Shown here in pieces: positions 47,827-57,471 of a stretch of DNA of 64,000 nucleotides. The notes under the pieces were generated by a model. The model saw nothing but the letters and a program-made list of their open reading frames with translations. It was not told where the DNA came from and ran no database searches. This DNA is from Streptomyces iranensis (GTDB lineage Bacteria > Actinomycetota > Actinomycetes > Streptomycetales > Streptomycetaceae), in the NCBI RefSeq assembly GCF_017874715.1, contig NZ_JAGGLR010000001.1:248001-312000 (forward strand), read 5' to 3'. Each line of letters opens with the position of its first letter. Position 1 is the stretch's first letter. Both the position numbers and the translations under genes were made by a program.

Positions 47827-50800
47827 ATGACGCCGCAGTACCGCCAGGTGCCCGCCCAGGTCGACCTGCCCGCCCTCGAGCACGCCGTGCTCGACTTCTG
47901 GCGGGAGAACAAGATCTTCGCCCGTAGCCTCGATCAGTCCGAGGGGCGGCCCGAGTGGGTCTTCTACGAGGGCCCCCCGACCGCGAACGGCATGCCGGGC
48001 GCCCACCACATCGAGGCCCGCGTCTTCAAGGACGTCTTCCCCCGATTCCGCACCATGCGGGGCTACCACGTGGACCGTAAGGCGGGCTGGGACTGCCACG
48101 GCCTGCCGGTCGAGCTGGCGGTCGAGAAGGAGCTGGGCTTCAACGGCAAGAAGGACATCGAGGCGTACGGCATCGCCGAGTTCAACGCCAAGTGCCGGGA
48201 GTCCGTCACCCGGCACACCGACGCCTTCGCCGAGCTCACCACCCGGATGGGGTTCTGGACCGACCTCGACGGCGCGTACTGGACCATGAACCCCGGGTAC
48301 ATCGAGTCCGTGTGGTGGTCCCTCAAGGAGATCTTCGACAAGGGGCTGCTGGTCCAGGACCACCGGGTGGCCCCCTGGTGCCCGCGCTGCGGCACCGGGC
48401 TGTCCGACCACGAGCTCGCCCAGGGCTATGAGACGGTCGTCGACCCCTCGGTCTTCGTACGCTTCCCGCTGACCTCCGGCCCGCTGGCGGGCGAGGCGGC
48501 GCTGCTGGTGTGGACGACCACGCCGTGGACCCTGGTCTCCAACACCGCCGTGGCCGCGCATCCGGAGGTGCGCTATGTGGTCACCACCAACGGCGAGGAG
48601 AAGCTGGTCGTCGCCGAGCCGCTGGTCGAGAAGGCGCTCGGCGAGGGCTGGACGGTCACCGGCGAGTCCTTCACCGGGGCCGAGATGGAGCGCTGGACCT
48701 ATCGGCGCCCCTTCGACCTGGTGGAGATCCCCGACGCCCACTTCGTCGTCAACGCCGGCTATGTGACGACCGAGGACGGCACCGGTCTGGTCCACCAGTC
48801 CCCCGCCTTCGGTGAGGACGACCTGCTGACCTGCCGGGCCTACGGGCTGCCGGTGGTCAACCCGGTCCGCCCGGACGGCACCTTCGAGGAGGGCCTGGAC
48901 CTGGTCGGCGGCCAGTTCTTCAAGAAGGCCGACGAGGCGCTGACGGCGGACCTCAAGGAGCGCGGGCTGCTGTTCCGGCATGTGCCGTACGAGCACAGCT
49001 ACCCGCACTGCTGGCGCTGCCATACGGCGCTGCTCTACTACGCCCAGCCGTCCTGGTACATCCGCACCACCGCGATCAAGGACGCGCTGCTGCGGGAGAA
49101 CGAGAAGACCAACTGGTATCCCGAGTCGGTCAAGACCGGTCGCTATGGCGACTGGCTCAATAACAACATCGACTGGGCGCTGTCGCGGAACCGCTACTGG
49201 GGCACCCCGCTGCCCATCTGGCGCTGCGCCGAGTCCCATCTCACCTGCGTCGGCTCCCTCGCCGAGCTCTCCGAGCTGACCGGCACCGACCAGAGCGGTC
49301 TGGACCCGCACCGGCCGTACATCGACGCGGTCACCTTCACCTGCGCCGCCGACGGCTGCTCGCTGACGGCCGAGCGGGTGCCCGAGGTCATCGACGCCTG
49401 GTACGACTCGGGCTCCATGCCGTTCGCCCAGTACGGCTACCCATACCGCAACAAGGAGCTCTTCGAGCGGCGCTACCCGGCGCAGTTCATCTCCGAGGCC
49501 ATCGACCAGACCCGCGGCTGGTTCTACACACTGATGGCGGTCGGCACGCTCGTCTTCGACAAGTCCTCGTACGAGAACGTGGTCTGCCTCGGTCACATCC
49601 TGGCCGAGGACGGCCGAAAGATGTCCAAGCACCTGGGCAACATCCTTCAGCCGATCCCGCTGATGGATCAGCACGGCGCGGACGCGGTGCGCTGGTTCAT
49701 GGCCGCGGGCGGCTCGCCGTGGGCGGCCCGCCGGGTGGGCCACGGCACCATCCAGGAGGTCGTGCGCAAGACACTGCTCACCTACTGGAACACCGTCGCC
49801 TTCCAGGCGCTGTACGCCCGCACCTCGGGCTGGGCGCCGTCGGCAACCGACCCGGCCCCGGCCGAGCGGCCGCTGCTGGACCGCTGGCTGCTGGGTGAGC
49901 TGGGCACGCTCACCGAGCAGGTCACCGAGTCCCTGGAGGCGTACGACACCCAGCGCGCCGGAAAGCTGCTGTCGGCGTTCGTCGACGACCTGTCCAACTG
50001 GTATGTGCGCCGCTCGCGCCGCCGCTTCTGGCAGGGCGACGCGGCCGCGATGCGCACCCTGCACGACGTCATCGAGACGGTCACCCGGCTGATGGCGCCC
50101 CTGGTGCCCTTCATCACCGAGCGGGTCTGGCAGGACCTGGTCGTCCCGGTGAGCCCGCAGGCCCCGGCCTCCGTGCACCTGACCACCTGGCCGGAGCCGG
50201 ACCGGTCGATGATCGACCCGGCGCTCTCGGAGCGGATGGCGCTCGTGCGGCGCCTGGTGGAGCTGGGGCGCGCGACCCGCGCGGAGTCCGGTGTGAAGAC
50301 GCGCCAGCCGCTGTCGCGCGCGCTGGTCGCCGCCTCCGGCTTCGAAACCCTCGGCGCCGAACTGCGCGCCCAGATCGAGGAGGAGCTGAACGTCTCCTCG
50401 CTCGCGTCGCTGAGCGAGGTGGGCGGCTCGCTGGTCGACACGACCGCGAAGGCCAACTTCCGCGCCCTGGGCAAGCGCTTCGGCAAGGGCACCCAGCCGG
50501 TCGCCAAGGCGATCGCGGAGGCCGACGCCGCCGCGCTGTCGGTCGCGCTGCGCGAGGGGAACGCGTCGGTCGTGGTGGACGGCGAGCCGGTCGCCCTCTC
50601 CCCCGACGAGGTCATCATCACCGAGACCCCGCGCGAGGGCTGGTCCGTCGCCTCCGACGCGGGCGCCACGGTCGCCCTCGACCTGGAGATCACCCCGGAG
50701 CTGCGGCGCGCGGGTCTCGCCCGTGACGCGATCCGGCTGATCCAGGAGGCCCGTAAGAACAGCGGGCTGGATGTGGCGGACCGGATCGCGCTGCGGTGGC

Positions 50801-50964
50801 AGTCGGCCGACGAGGAGCTCCGCCAGGCCCTCGCCGACCACGCCGAGCTGATCGCGGACGAGGTCCTCGCGACCGACTTCGCCTCCGGCGACGGGGAGGA
50901 AGGCTACGGCGACCAGTTCACCGACGCCCCGCTGGGCCTCACCTTCCGCCTCCGCAAGGTGTAA
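47827..50964 (+). CDS. ileS: Isoleucyl-tRNA synthetase
   Basis: Charges tRNA-Ile. 1045 residues from ATG. The HIGH-region is the variant GPPTANGMPGAHHIEAR (about 49-65), and KMSKH (about 598) replaces KMSKS, both typical of the longer actinobacterial/eukaryote-like IleRS class. AGWDCHGLPVEL, the CP1 editing insertion (LLVWTTTPWTLVSNTAV) and the anticodon-binding C-terminus are present. GGAGGA lies 12 bp upstream and is under T-box control. Element F follows. Confidence 0.97.
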   Translation: MTPQYRQVPAQVDLPALEHAVLDFWRENKIFARSLDQSEGRPEWVFYEGPPTANGMPGAHHIEARVFKDVFPRFRTMRGYHVDRKAGWDCHGLPVELAVEKELGFNGKKDIEAYGIAEFNAKCRESVTRHTDAFAELTTRMGFWTDLDGAYWTMNPGYIESVWWSLKEIFDKGLLVQDHRVAPWCPRCGTGLSDHELAQGYETVVDPSVFVRFPLTSGPLAGEAALLVWTTTPWTLVSNTAVAAHPEVRYVVTTNGEEKLVVAEPLVEKALGEGWTVTGESFTGAEMERWTYRRPFDLVEIPDAHFVVNAGYVTTEDGTGLVHQSPAFGEDDLLTCRAYGLPVVNPVRPDGTFEEGLDLVGGQFFKKADEALTADLKERGLLFRHVPYEHSYPHCWRCHTALLYYAQPSWYIRTTAIKDALLRENEKTNWYPESVKTGRYGDWLNNNIDWALSRNRYWGTPLPIWRCAESHLTCVGSLAELSELTGTDQSGLDPHRPYIDAVTFTCAADGCSLTAERVPEVIDAWYDSGSMPFAQYGYPYRNKELFERRYPAQFISEAIDQTRGWFYTLMAVGTLVFDKSSYENVVCLGHILAEDGRKMSKHLGNILQPIPLMDQHGADAVRWFMAAGGSPWAARRVGHGTIQEVVRKTLLTYWNTVAFQALYARTSGWAPSATDPAPAERPLLDRWLLGELGTLTEQVTESLEAYDTQRAGKLLSAFVDDLSNWYVRRSRRRFWQGDAAAMRTLHDVIETVTRLMAPLVPFITERVWQDLVVPVSPQAPASVHLTTWPEPDRSMIDPALSERMALVRRLVELGRATRAESGVKTRQPLSRALVAASGFETLGAELRAQIEEELNVSSLASLSEVGGSLVDTTAKANFRALGKRFGKGTQPVAKAIAEADAAALSVALREGNASVVVDGEPVALSPDEVIITETPREGWSVASDAGATVALDLEITPELRRAGLARDAIRLIQEARKNSGLDVADRIALRWQSADEELRQALADHAELIADEVLATDFASGDGEEGYGDQFTDAPLGLTFRLRKV

Positions 50965-51175
50965 CCCCGGCCGGGGGTTTGTCCCCCACCCCGCCCCTTC
51001 CCGAACCAGGGGCTCCGCCCCTGAACCCCGGACGCCCTTCGGGCGTGTCCTCAATCGCCGGACGGGCTGAATTCAGCCCGTCCGGCGATTGAGGACCGGG
51101 GTCCGGGGCGGAGCCCCGCCACGCGGCGGAGCCGCATATCGATGCTGCGGGAAGGGGCGGGTAGGGGAAAAGCCT
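50965..51175. repeat. Repeat element F
   Basis: Between convergent ileS and divIVA. C-rich tract on the plus strand at 50982-51003 just after the ileS stop; GGGGCTCCGCCCC hairpin; the 48-bp palindrome (51048-51095); GGGGCGGAGCCCC hairpin; GCGGCGGAGCCGC palindrome (about 51123-51135); and a C-rich tract on the minus strand (51148-51169). It carries end modules facing both genes, but lacks the 14-bp termini. Confidence 0.85.
51048..51095. repeat. Perfect 48-bp palindrome
   Basis: 24-bp arms with no spacer, centred on GAATTC (centre between 51071 and 51072); outer ends TCCTCAATCG / CGATTGAGGA. It would extrude as a cruciform or form a tight RNA hairpin. The same TCCTCAATCGCCGGACGGG sequence is familiar from intergenic regions of other Streptomyces. 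Confidence 0.9.
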
Positions 51176-51196
51176 CCGCGGGCCGCGCGCATGGCA

Positions 51197-51238
51197 AAGG
51201 GCCGGGTCCCAGGAGGAAACTCCTGGGACCCGGCCCTT
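51197..51238 (-). terminator. Strong divIVA terminator
   Basis: 19-bp perfect stem (51197-51215 with 51220-51238) and a TTTC/GAAA tetraloop, 36 bp after the divIVA stop. The longest perfect stem-loop with a tetraloop in the window; it also faces the convergent ileS transcript and could serve both directions. Confidence 0.88.
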
Positions 51239-51274
51239 GCGATTGCCGAACGCTCCGCGCTTACGCGCCCCGCG

Positions 51275-52468
51275 TCAGTTGTCGTCCTCGTCGATGAGGA
51301 AGCCCCGCATCGGGCTGGGCGCCTGCTGCATCGGCTGCGGACTCTGCGGCCGCACCGGTGCCATCGGCTGGGTCATCGCGGGAGACATCTGCTGCTGGCC
51401 ACCGTAGGACGGCGCTCCACCGTTCTGGTTGTGGCCGCCCATGGACTGGTTGCCGCCCATCGTGTGGCCGCCCATCGTGCCGGCGCCGGCCGAGGCCATG
51501 GAGCCGCTCATCGAGGGGGACGGCGGCAGCGAGGCGGTCGCCGGGGTACGCGGCGGGGCGAGCGAGTCGTCGGCCTGGTTCTCCAGCTGGCGCAGCTGGC
51601 TCTCCAGGTACGACTTCAGCCGCGTGCGGTACTCGCGCTCGAAGCCGCGCAGATCCTCGACCTTGCGCTCGAGCGTGGCACGAGCGGACTCCAGGGAGCC
51701 CATCGCGACACGGTGCTTCTCCTGCGCGTCCCGCTCCAGCGCGTCGGCCTTGGCGCGGGCGTCCCGCTCCAGGCCCTCGGCGCGGCTACGGGCCTCGCCG
51801 ACGATCTTGTTGGCCTCGGAACGGGCCTCCGCGATCGCCTGGTCGGCGGTCTGCTGCGCGAGCGAGAGCACGCGCGCGGCGCTGTCGCCACCCGGGCCCT
51901 GCCCAGGCTGCGGCAGCTGCGGGCCACCGGGGCCGCCAGGACCGCCGGGGCCACCCGGGCCACCGGGACCGCCCATCGGGCCACCCATGGGGCCGCCGGG
52001 ACCCATGGGTCCGTTCTGGCCCATCGGGCCGGGCCCGCCCTGCTGCATCGGGCCAGGGCCGCCCTGCTGCATCGGTCCGGGGCCACCCTGCTGCATCGGC
52101 CCGGGGCCGTTCTGGCCCATCGGGCCGGCCGGCAGCTGCGGGGCTCCGCCCGGGAGTTGGGGCGGGCCACCCATCTGCTGCTGGCCGGGCGGCACCGGCT
52201 GCGGCGGTCCAGATATGGCGGCGGGCACAGGTGCGCCCGGCCGCTCCTGCTGTTCGGGAGGCTTGCGCATGCCTTGTTGCTGGCTCTGGGCCGCGGCACG
52301 TGTCGCGGCGGCCAGCTTGGCGCGCAGGTCTTCGTTCTCCCGCAACAGCCGGGTCAGTTCGGCTTCGACCTCGTCGAGGAAGGCATCGACCTCGTCCTCG
52401 TCATAGCCTTCTCGGAGGCGGACGGTCGTGAACTGCTTGTTCCGCACGTCCTCGGGGGTCAACGGCAT
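51275..52468 (-). CDS. divIVA: DivIVA polar-growth protein
   Basis: Coiled-coil protein that marks hyphal tips and directs apical wall growth in Streptomyces, where it is essential. 397 residues: N-terminal membrane-binding domain (MPLTPEDVRNKQFTTVRLRE...DEVDAFLDEVE, 1-50), a Pro/Gln/Gly/Met-rich central region (about 70-190) with GPGPMQQGG repeated three times and a GGP run, a long coiled coil (about 195-305), and a Gly/Met/Gln-rich tail. Last gene of the dcw-linked group, with its own GAGGTG site and a strong terminator. Confidence 0.97.
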   Translation of the reverse strand: MPLTPEDVRNKQFTTVRLREGYDEDEVDAFLDEVEAELTRLLRENEDLRAKLAAATRAAAQSQQQGMRKPPEQQERPGAPVPAAISGPPQPVPPGQQQMGGPPQLPGGAPQLPAGPMGQNGPGPMQQGGPGPMQQGGPGPMQQGGPGPMGQNGPMGPGGPMGGPMGGPGGPGGPGGPGGPGGPQLPQPGQGPGGDSAARVLSLAQQTADQAIAEARSEANKIVGEARSRAEGLERDARAKADALERDAQEKHRVAMGSLESARATLERKVEDLRGFEREYRTRLKSYLESQLRQLENQADDSLAPPRTPATASLPPSPSMSGSMASAGAGTMGGHTMGGNQSMGGHNQNGGAPSYGGQQQMSPAMTQPMAPVRPQSPQPMQQAPSPMRGFLIDEDDN

Positions 52469-52517
52469 CTCTACTTCACCTCAACGTAGTCGTCGGCAAT
52501 CGGCAAGACCGTATCGT

Positions 52518-52814
52518 TCACACCCTGCTCGCAAAATTGCTCACGACGGTGATCAGGATCCAGACGATGATCATCAGCACGAAGAAGGACAGGTCGAGCG
52601 CCACACCCCCGAGACGCAACGGCGGAATGAACCGCCGCAGCAGCTTGAGTGGCGGATCGGTCACAGTGTAGGTGGCCTCGAGGATGACCACCATCGCCCT
52701 ACCGGGTTGCCACGAGCGCGCGAACTGGAAGACGTAGTCCATCACGAGCCTGAAGATCAGCACGATCAGGTAGCAGTAGAGCGCGATGTAGATCACCTGT
52801 AGTGCGATGCCCAT
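52518..52814 (-). CDS. YggT family membrane protein
   Basis: A 98-residue protein with two hydrophobic segments (VIYIALYCYLIVLIFRLVM at the start and LDLSFFVLMIIVWILITVV at the end) around a polar middle with PLKLLRRFIPPLRLG, the YggT signature. It lies between sepF and divIVA, its common location in Gram-positive bacteria, where a link to division or wall growth is suspected. Confidence 0.93.
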   Translation of the reverse strand: MGIALQVIYIALYCYLIVLIFRLVMDYVFQFARSWQPGRAMVVILEATYTVTDPPLKLLRRFIPPLRLGGVALDLSFFVLMIIVWILITVVSNFASRV

Positions 52815-52896
52815 CCCGCGCGTCCCTCTCCCCTGGTTCGTACTCGGCCTTTCGGCCTCGGATGACTCGGTGTTGCCGGTTTGCCGTTATTGCGTC

Positions 52897-53511
52897 TCAG
52901 CTCTGGTTGAAGAACCCGCCCTCTGCGATACGGGCCTTGTCCTCCGCCGTGACATCGACGTTAGCAGGAGACAACAGGAACACCTTCTGCGTCACCCGCT
53001 CAATGCTCCCATGGAGACCGAACACCAGACCGGCCGCAAAGTCGACAAGTCGCTTCGCATCCGTGTCGTCCATCTCCGTCAGATTCATGATCACGGGAGT
53101 GCCCTCACGGAAGTGTTCCCCGATAGTACGGGCCTCGTTGTAGGTCCGGGGGTGCAGTGTGGTGATGCGGTACGGCTCCCGCTCGGACACGACCTTGGGC
53201 ATGATCACTGGCGCGTTCTTCTCCAAGTTCTGACGTTCAGGTGTGATGGACGCCACGGGGGCAATTCGCGCGGGTCGCCCGGTTTCCACCGCAAGTGGGG
53301 CCGGTTCGCGTTGTGCGGGAGGGTGGACGACTCGCACAGATTCGCCCCTTTCCGGCCGCGGTTCGGTCTCCACTACCTGATGCCGCCGACGGTCCCGCTC
53401 GGGCTCCGGCTCGGGCTCGAACTCGTCGTCGGGGTCGAATCCCCGGCCGTCGTACCCATCGTCCTCCACGAGGCCGAGGTAGACCGCCATCTTGCGCATC
53501 GCGCCGGCCAT
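52897..53511 (-). CDS. sepF: Cell division protein SepF
   Basis: Anchors FtsZ to the membrane and organises the Z-ring in bacteria without FtsA, including Streptomyces. 204 residues with an N-terminal amphipathic helix ([18 protein letters not shown]), an acidic linker, and the conserved C-terminal DUF552 core ([43 protein letters not shown]). GGAGGAC precedes the ATG. Confidence 0.96.
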   Translation of the reverse strand: MAGAMRKMAVYLGLVEDDGYDGRGFDPDDEFEPEPEPERDRRRHQVVETEPRPERGESVRVVHPPAQREPAPLAVETGRPARIAPVASITPERQNLEKNAPVIMPKVVSEREPYRITTLHPRTYNEARTIGEHFREGTPVIMNLTEMDDTDAKRLVDFAAGLVFGLHGSIERVTQKVFLLSPANVDVTAEDKARIAEGGFFNQS

Positions 53512-53634
53512 TTTCTGCGTCCTCCGCTCTGTGGTGGATCGGCTCCGCCACCGGATGCCATGGATCCACGTGGCCCGCCCGTCTTTTGACGGGAATGACC
53601 ATATTTTCTGCTGTGGTCCGACTTCTTCGCGACG

Positions 53635-54354
53635 TTACCGGAGCCTGGGTCGGACTCCGAGTACCGCAGTGCCGACGCGCACATGTGTCGCCCCCGCCGC
53701 CACTGCTTCCTCCAGGTCCGAGCTCATCCCCGCCGAGACCATGTTCGCAGCCGGATGGGCCACGCGCAGGCGGGATGAGATTTCCATCAGCCGGTCGAAC
53801 GCCGCCCGCGGCCGCCCCTCGTAGGGACCCATCAGCGGGGCGACGGTCATCAGACCGTCGAGCCGGAGCCCTTCGGCCTCGGCCACGGACCCGGCGAGCC
53901 GTTCCACTCCGTCCGGTCCCACCCCTCCGCGCTCTCCCCGGTCACTGGAGTCCACGTCGAGCGCGACCTGAATCAGGACGCCCAGCTCCCGCGCGGCCCC
54001 CACAGCCGCACGGGAGAGCGCGTCGACCAATCGCTTGCGATCGACAGATTGCACCACATCGGCATAACTCGATACGGAACGCACCTTATTGGTCTGCAAT
54101 TGCCCGACAAAGTGCCAGATCAATGGCAGGTCCGCGCATTCCGCGGCTTTGGGGGCGGCCTCCTGGTCGCGGTTCTCGGCGACATGCCGTACGCCGAGTT
54201 CCGCGAGCAAACGGACATCGCTCGCCGGGTAGGTCTTGGTGACCACGATCAGGGTCACCTCTTCGCGCTTGCGACCGGCCCCGGCGCAGGCGGCAGAGAT
54301 ACGTTCCTCCACCCGGGCCAGATTCGCGGCCAGTTCCGCCTTGCGATCCGTCAC
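53635..54354 (-). CDS. YggS/PLPBP family PLP-binding protein
   Basis: A 239-residue alanine-racemase-like barrel protein that carries PLP (PLP homeostasis protein). PLP lysine is Lys40 in VVTKTYPA, and HFVGQLQTNKVR and DVDSSDRGERGG follow. GTG start is 3 bp after the pgeF stop, so co-translated with it. Lacks the racemase C-terminal domain. Confidence 0.94.
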   Translation of the reverse strand: MTDRKAELAANLARVEERISAACAGAGRKREEVTLIVVTKTYPASDVRLLAELGVRHVAENRDQEAAPKAAECADLPLIWHFVGQLQTNKVRSVSSYADVVQSVDRKRLVDALSRAAVGAARELGVLIQVALDVDSSDRGERGGVGPDGVERLAGSVAEAEGLRLDGLMTVAPLMGPYEGRPRAAFDRLMEISSRLRVAHPAANMVSAGMSSDLEEAVAAGATHVRVGTAVLGVRPRLR

Positions 54355-54357
54355 AGC

Positions 54358-55098
54358 TCAGCCGCCCAACCAGACATAGCTCGCGAGCCGCCCCGTGGTG
54401 TGCTCGCGCCGGTACGAGAAGTGGTCCGCCGACTCCAGGGTGCAGATGTGAGATTGTCCATCCATCTCGTCCATCCGCACACCCGCGCGGGTCAGTTGGG
54501 CCCGCACACCGGCCGCCACATCCACGGCGGGGGTACCCCAACTGGTTTCGGCCCACGCCTCCGGCACCGTCTCGGCGACATCGGCGCGCATGTCCGCGGG
54601 GACCTCGTAGCAGCGGCCGCAGACCGCGGGACCGGTGCGGGCGACGATCCGGGCGGGCTCGGCGCCCTGTTCGGTCATCGCCTTCACCACCGACGGGACC
54701 ACTCCGGCGACCAGTCCCGGCCGCCCGGCGTGGGCGGCGCCGACGACCCCGGCCACCGGATCGGCCAGCAGCACCGGGGTGCAGTCGGCGGTGAGGACGG
54801 CCAGGGCGAGGCCCCGACGCCGCGTCACCACCGCGTCCACCGCCGGGATCTCCTCGTCCGACCACGGTCCGTCGACCACCGCGACGTCCCGGCCGTGCAC
54901 CTGGTTCATCCACACGACCGCCGCCGGGTCCAGGCCCATCGCCTTGGCGGCCAGCTCGCGGTTGGTCCGTACGGCCTGGGGGTCGTCGCCGACCGCCCCG
55001 CCGAGGTTGAGCTCCTCATACGGAGCGGCGCTCACCCCGCCCCACCGGTCGGTGAAGGCGAAGTGCGCGCCGCTCGCGTCGTGCTGTTGCGCTATCAC
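54358..55098 (-). CDS. pgeF: YfiH/PgeF peptidoglycan-editing protein
   Basis: A 246-residue multicopper-oxidase-like (laccase-domain) protein; in E. coli the homologue keeps L-Ser out of UDP-MurNAc peptides, and many are annotated polyphenol oxidase. Metal-site motifs are VLTADCTPVLLAD and GAAHAGRPGLV. It follows ftsZ in the dcw cluster, consistent with a wall-quality role. GTG start. Confidence 0.92.
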   Translation of the reverse strand: MIAQQHDASGAHFAFTDRWGGVSAAPYEELNLGGAVGDDPQAVRTNRELAAKAMGLDPAAVVWMNQVHGRDVAVVDGPWSDEEIPAVDAVVTRRRGLALAVLTADCTPVLLADPVAGVVGAAHAGRPGLVAGVVPSVVKAMTEQGAEPARIVARTGPAVCGRCYEVPADMRADVAETVPEAWAETSWGTPAVDVAAGVRAQLTRAGVRMDEMDGQSHICTLESADHFSYRREHTTGRLASYVWLGG

Positions 55099-55141
55099 GT
55101 CTGGTTCACTTCAAAGTCGCCGTCGAGCCATGCCGGACGGC

Positions 55142-56383
55142 TCACTTCAGGAAGTCCGGGACGTCCAGCTCCTCGGCCTGGCTCTCCGGGTAGGGGCGAG
55201 CCGGGGGGACCTGGGGGTGCGGGGTGGGCACCGGGGGCGGCGGCACCTCGGCGACCGGGGCGGGGTCCGCCGGGGCGGGCTCCTCATCGCGCGGGGTGAC
55301 GCTGCCGAGCCCGCCGAAGGACGGGCGGCTGCCGGTGTCCTGGCCGGCCGGGCGGTTCGAGGAGCTGCCGGATCCCTCTTCGCGGCCGCCGCCGCTGTAG
55401 GAGCCGAGCACCTTGTCGCGGTTCTTCGCGGGCGGCTGACCGCCGTCGAAGCCCGCCGCGATCACGGTGACCCGGACCTCGTCGCCGAGCGCGTCGTCGA
55501 TCACCGCGCCGAAGATGATGTTGGCCTCGGGGTGGGCGGCCTCGCTCACCAGCTGGGCGGCCTCGTTGATCTCGAACAGACCGAGGTCCGAGCCGCCGGA
55601 GATGGAGAGCAGCACGCCCCGGGCGCCGTCGATGGACGCCTCCAGCAGCGGCGAGGAGATCGCCATCTCGGCCGCGGCCACCGCGCGGTCATCACCGCGG
55701 GCCGAGCCGATGCCCATGAGCGCCGATCCGGCCTCGGACATCACGGACTTGACGTCCGCGAAGTCGAGGTTGATCAGACCCGGGGTGGTGATCAGGTCGG
55801 TGATGCCCTGAACGCCCGACAGCAGCACCTGGTCGGCCGACTTGAACGCGTCGAGCACGCTCACCTGACGGTCCGAAATGGACAACAGCCGGTCGTTCGG
55901 GATCACGATGAGGGTGTCGACCTCGTCCCGCAGACCCGCGATGCCGTCCTCCGCCTGATTGGCGCGGCGGCGGCCCTCGAAGGTGAACGGACGGGTGACC
56001 ACACCGATCGTCAGTGCGCCAAGCGAGCGGGCGATGTTCGCGACCACCGGGGCACCGCCGGTGCCCGTGCCGCCGCCCTCACCCGCCGTCACGAAGACCA
56101 TGTCGGCCCCCTTGAGGACCTCCTCGATCTCCTCGCGGTGGTCCTCGGCGGCCTTACGGCCGACGTCGGGGTTGGCGCCGGCTCCCAGGCCCCGGGTGAG
56201 CTCACGACCGACGTCCAGCTTGACGTCCGCGTCACTCATCAGCAGGGCCTGCGCATCGGTGTTGATCGCGATGAACTCGACGCCCTTGAGCCCGACCTCG
56301 ATCATCCGGTTGATGGCATTCACGCCACCGCCGCCGATGCCGACGACCTTGATGACTGCGAGGTAGTTCTGCGGTGCTGCCAC
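55142..56383 (-). CDS. ftsZ: Cell division GTPase FtsZ
   Basis: Tubulin-like GTPase that forms sporulation septa in aerial hyphae. 413 residues from GTG 56383 (reads as [15 protein letters not shown]). The tubulin signature [13 protein letters not shown] is near 104-116, the synergy-loop region [11 protein letters not shown] near 205, and the C-terminal FtsA/SepF-binding peptide ELDVPDFLK closes the protein after a Pro-rich linker. A longer frame to 56419 is disfavoured. Its promoter region is 56420-56660. Confidence 0.98.
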   Translation of the reverse strand: MAAPQNYLAVIKVVGIGGGGVNAINRMIEVGLKGVEFIAINTDAQALLMSDADVKLDVGRELTRGLGAGANPDVGRKAAEDHREEIEEVLKGADMVFVTAGEGGGTGTGGAPVVANIARSLGALTIGVVTRPFTFEGRRRANQAEDGIAGLRDEVDTLIVIPNDRLLSISDRQVSVLDAFKSADQVLLSGVQGITDLITTPGLINLDFADVKSVMSEAGSALMGIGSARGDDRAVAAAEMAISSPLLEASIDGARGVLLSISGGSDLGLFEINEAAQLVSEAAHPEANIIFGAVIDDALGDEVRVTVIAAGFDGGQPPAKNRDKVLGSYSGGGREEGSGSSSNRPAGQDTGSRPSFGGLGSVTPRDEEPAPADPAPVAEVPPPPVPTPHPQVPPARPYPESQAEELDVPDFLK

Positions 56384-56479
56384 GTCGAAGGCCTCTCGCC
56401 TCGAGTTACGTGTCGCCACCCCGCTGTTGCCGCGGTGTGCCGACTGATGCCGAATGGGACGGTTCCGATTGCCGACCCC

Positions 56480-56504
56480 AACCCTAACGCTGAAGTTTAG
56501 GGTT
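56480..56504 (-). promoter_or_regulatory. Inverted repeat in ftsZ leader
   Basis: AACCCTAA and TTAGGGTT, perfect 8-bp arms with a 9-nt spacer, about 100 bp upstream of ftsZ. It lies in the 5' leader downstream of the promoter at 56541-56570. A GACACT/AGTGTC dyad also overlaps that promoter (56540-56560). Either could be a regulator site. Confidence 0.55.
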
Positions 56505-56540
56505 ACCAGTGCCTCTGTTTCCCGGACTCTTCGGAACAGG

Positions 56541-56570
56541 ACACTAAGTCGACAAGTGTCGCGCGTTCAA
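56541..56570 (-). promoter_or_regulatory. ftsZ promoter
   Basis: TTGAAC (-35, 56570-56565) and TAGTGT (-10, 56546-56541) with an 18-bp spacer on the minus strand, 160 bp upstream of the ftsZ start, a good match to a principal-sigma promoter. Streptomyces ftsZ is known to have several promoters in this gap, one induced in aerial hyphae. I cannot say which this is. Confidence 0.7.
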
Positions 56571-56660
56571 TGAACACGCCGAACCTCCCGCTTTTCTTTT
56601 CACCCTATGTGATCACCCAGCGGGCTAGCCAACCAGGGTGCTGGCCTGCCGCTATCCACG

Positions 56661-57458
56661 TCAACTGCGAGACACCGCGGGGGCACTCGGCGCTTGGACG
56701 TCGAAGTGGTCGGCGTCCGGCCGCGCTTTCATCAGGGCGGTGAGCGCCTTCGCCTTCGCCTCGCCGCGCTCTCCGCTCCCCCAGGCGATGGTACGGCCCC
56801 CGGTCAGCTCCAGGGTGATCGAATCGTACGAGCGGACCCGGAGGGAACGGGTGTCCTGGCGGACCTTCTCGGGGAGTTGGGTGGCCACCCGGACCGCCTC
56901 GCGGCGCAGTCCGGTCGGGCCGAAATGGCGCGAACTCGGCGACCGATCCGGCTCCATTTCCAGCAGCGGAACCCCCTTCGGACGCTTGCTCAGCGTGGAG
57001 AACCGGACTCCTGTGGCGTCCACTTCGTGGAACTTCCCGTCCTCTTCGACAATGGCTTCGGGCCTGCGTTCCGTCACCACCAGACTGATGGTGTGCGGCC
57101 ATGACCGGGATACGTCCACTTTCGCAATCCGCTTCAGCCGCTCGCGTACACGGTGTTCGATCGCGCCGGTGTCCACCGCCACCAGCGGGGTGTTCAGGGA
57201 TACATCGGCGGCGTCGCGCACCTCGTCGGCGGTGAGCACGGTGGTGCCGGCGACCCGCACCCGCTCGGCCCGCAGCCAGCTCGAGCCGTAGAGCAGCCAG
57301 ACGGCCCCGGCGCCGAGCAGGGTCACCCCCACCGCCGTCACCAGCAGGGTGCGGCGGCCGGGCGGCCGGAGCCTGCGACGGACCCGCCGGAGGCGTGGGG
57401 GCGGGCCGGACGGAGTCGTCCCTCGTGCGCCGCGCTCGGCGGTCGACGGTCCGGCCAC
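56661..57458 (-). CDS. ftsQ: Cell division protein FtsQ
   Basis: A 265-residue bitopic divisome protein. A basic Arg/Pro-rich cytoplasmic tail (1-38), one membrane segment (about 39-58), the POTRA domain (LRAERVRVAGTTVLTADEVRDAADVS) and beta-domain follow. GTG at 57458 has AGGGAG at -6; the longer frame to 57608 overlaps murG. 13 bp after murG. Confidence 0.94.
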   Translation of the reverse strand: MAGPSTAERGARGTTPSGPPPRLRRVRRRLRPPGRRTLLVTAVGVTLLGAGAVWLLYGSSWLRAERVRVAGTTVLTADEVRDAADVSLNTPLVAVDTGAIEHRVRERLKRIAKVDVSRSWPHTISLVVTERRPEAIVEEDGKFHEVDATGVRFSTLSKRPKGVPLLEMEPDRSPSSRHFGPTGLRREAVRVATQLPEKVRQDTRSLRVRSYDSITLELTGGRTIAWGSGERGEAKAKALTALMKARPDADHFDVQAPSAPAVSRS

Positions 57459-57471
57459 GCTCCCTGCCTCC

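Noticed and set aside
47737..51054. 1105-codon minus-strand frame opposite ileS
   Set aside because: Antisense shadow of ileS; no recognisable domain.
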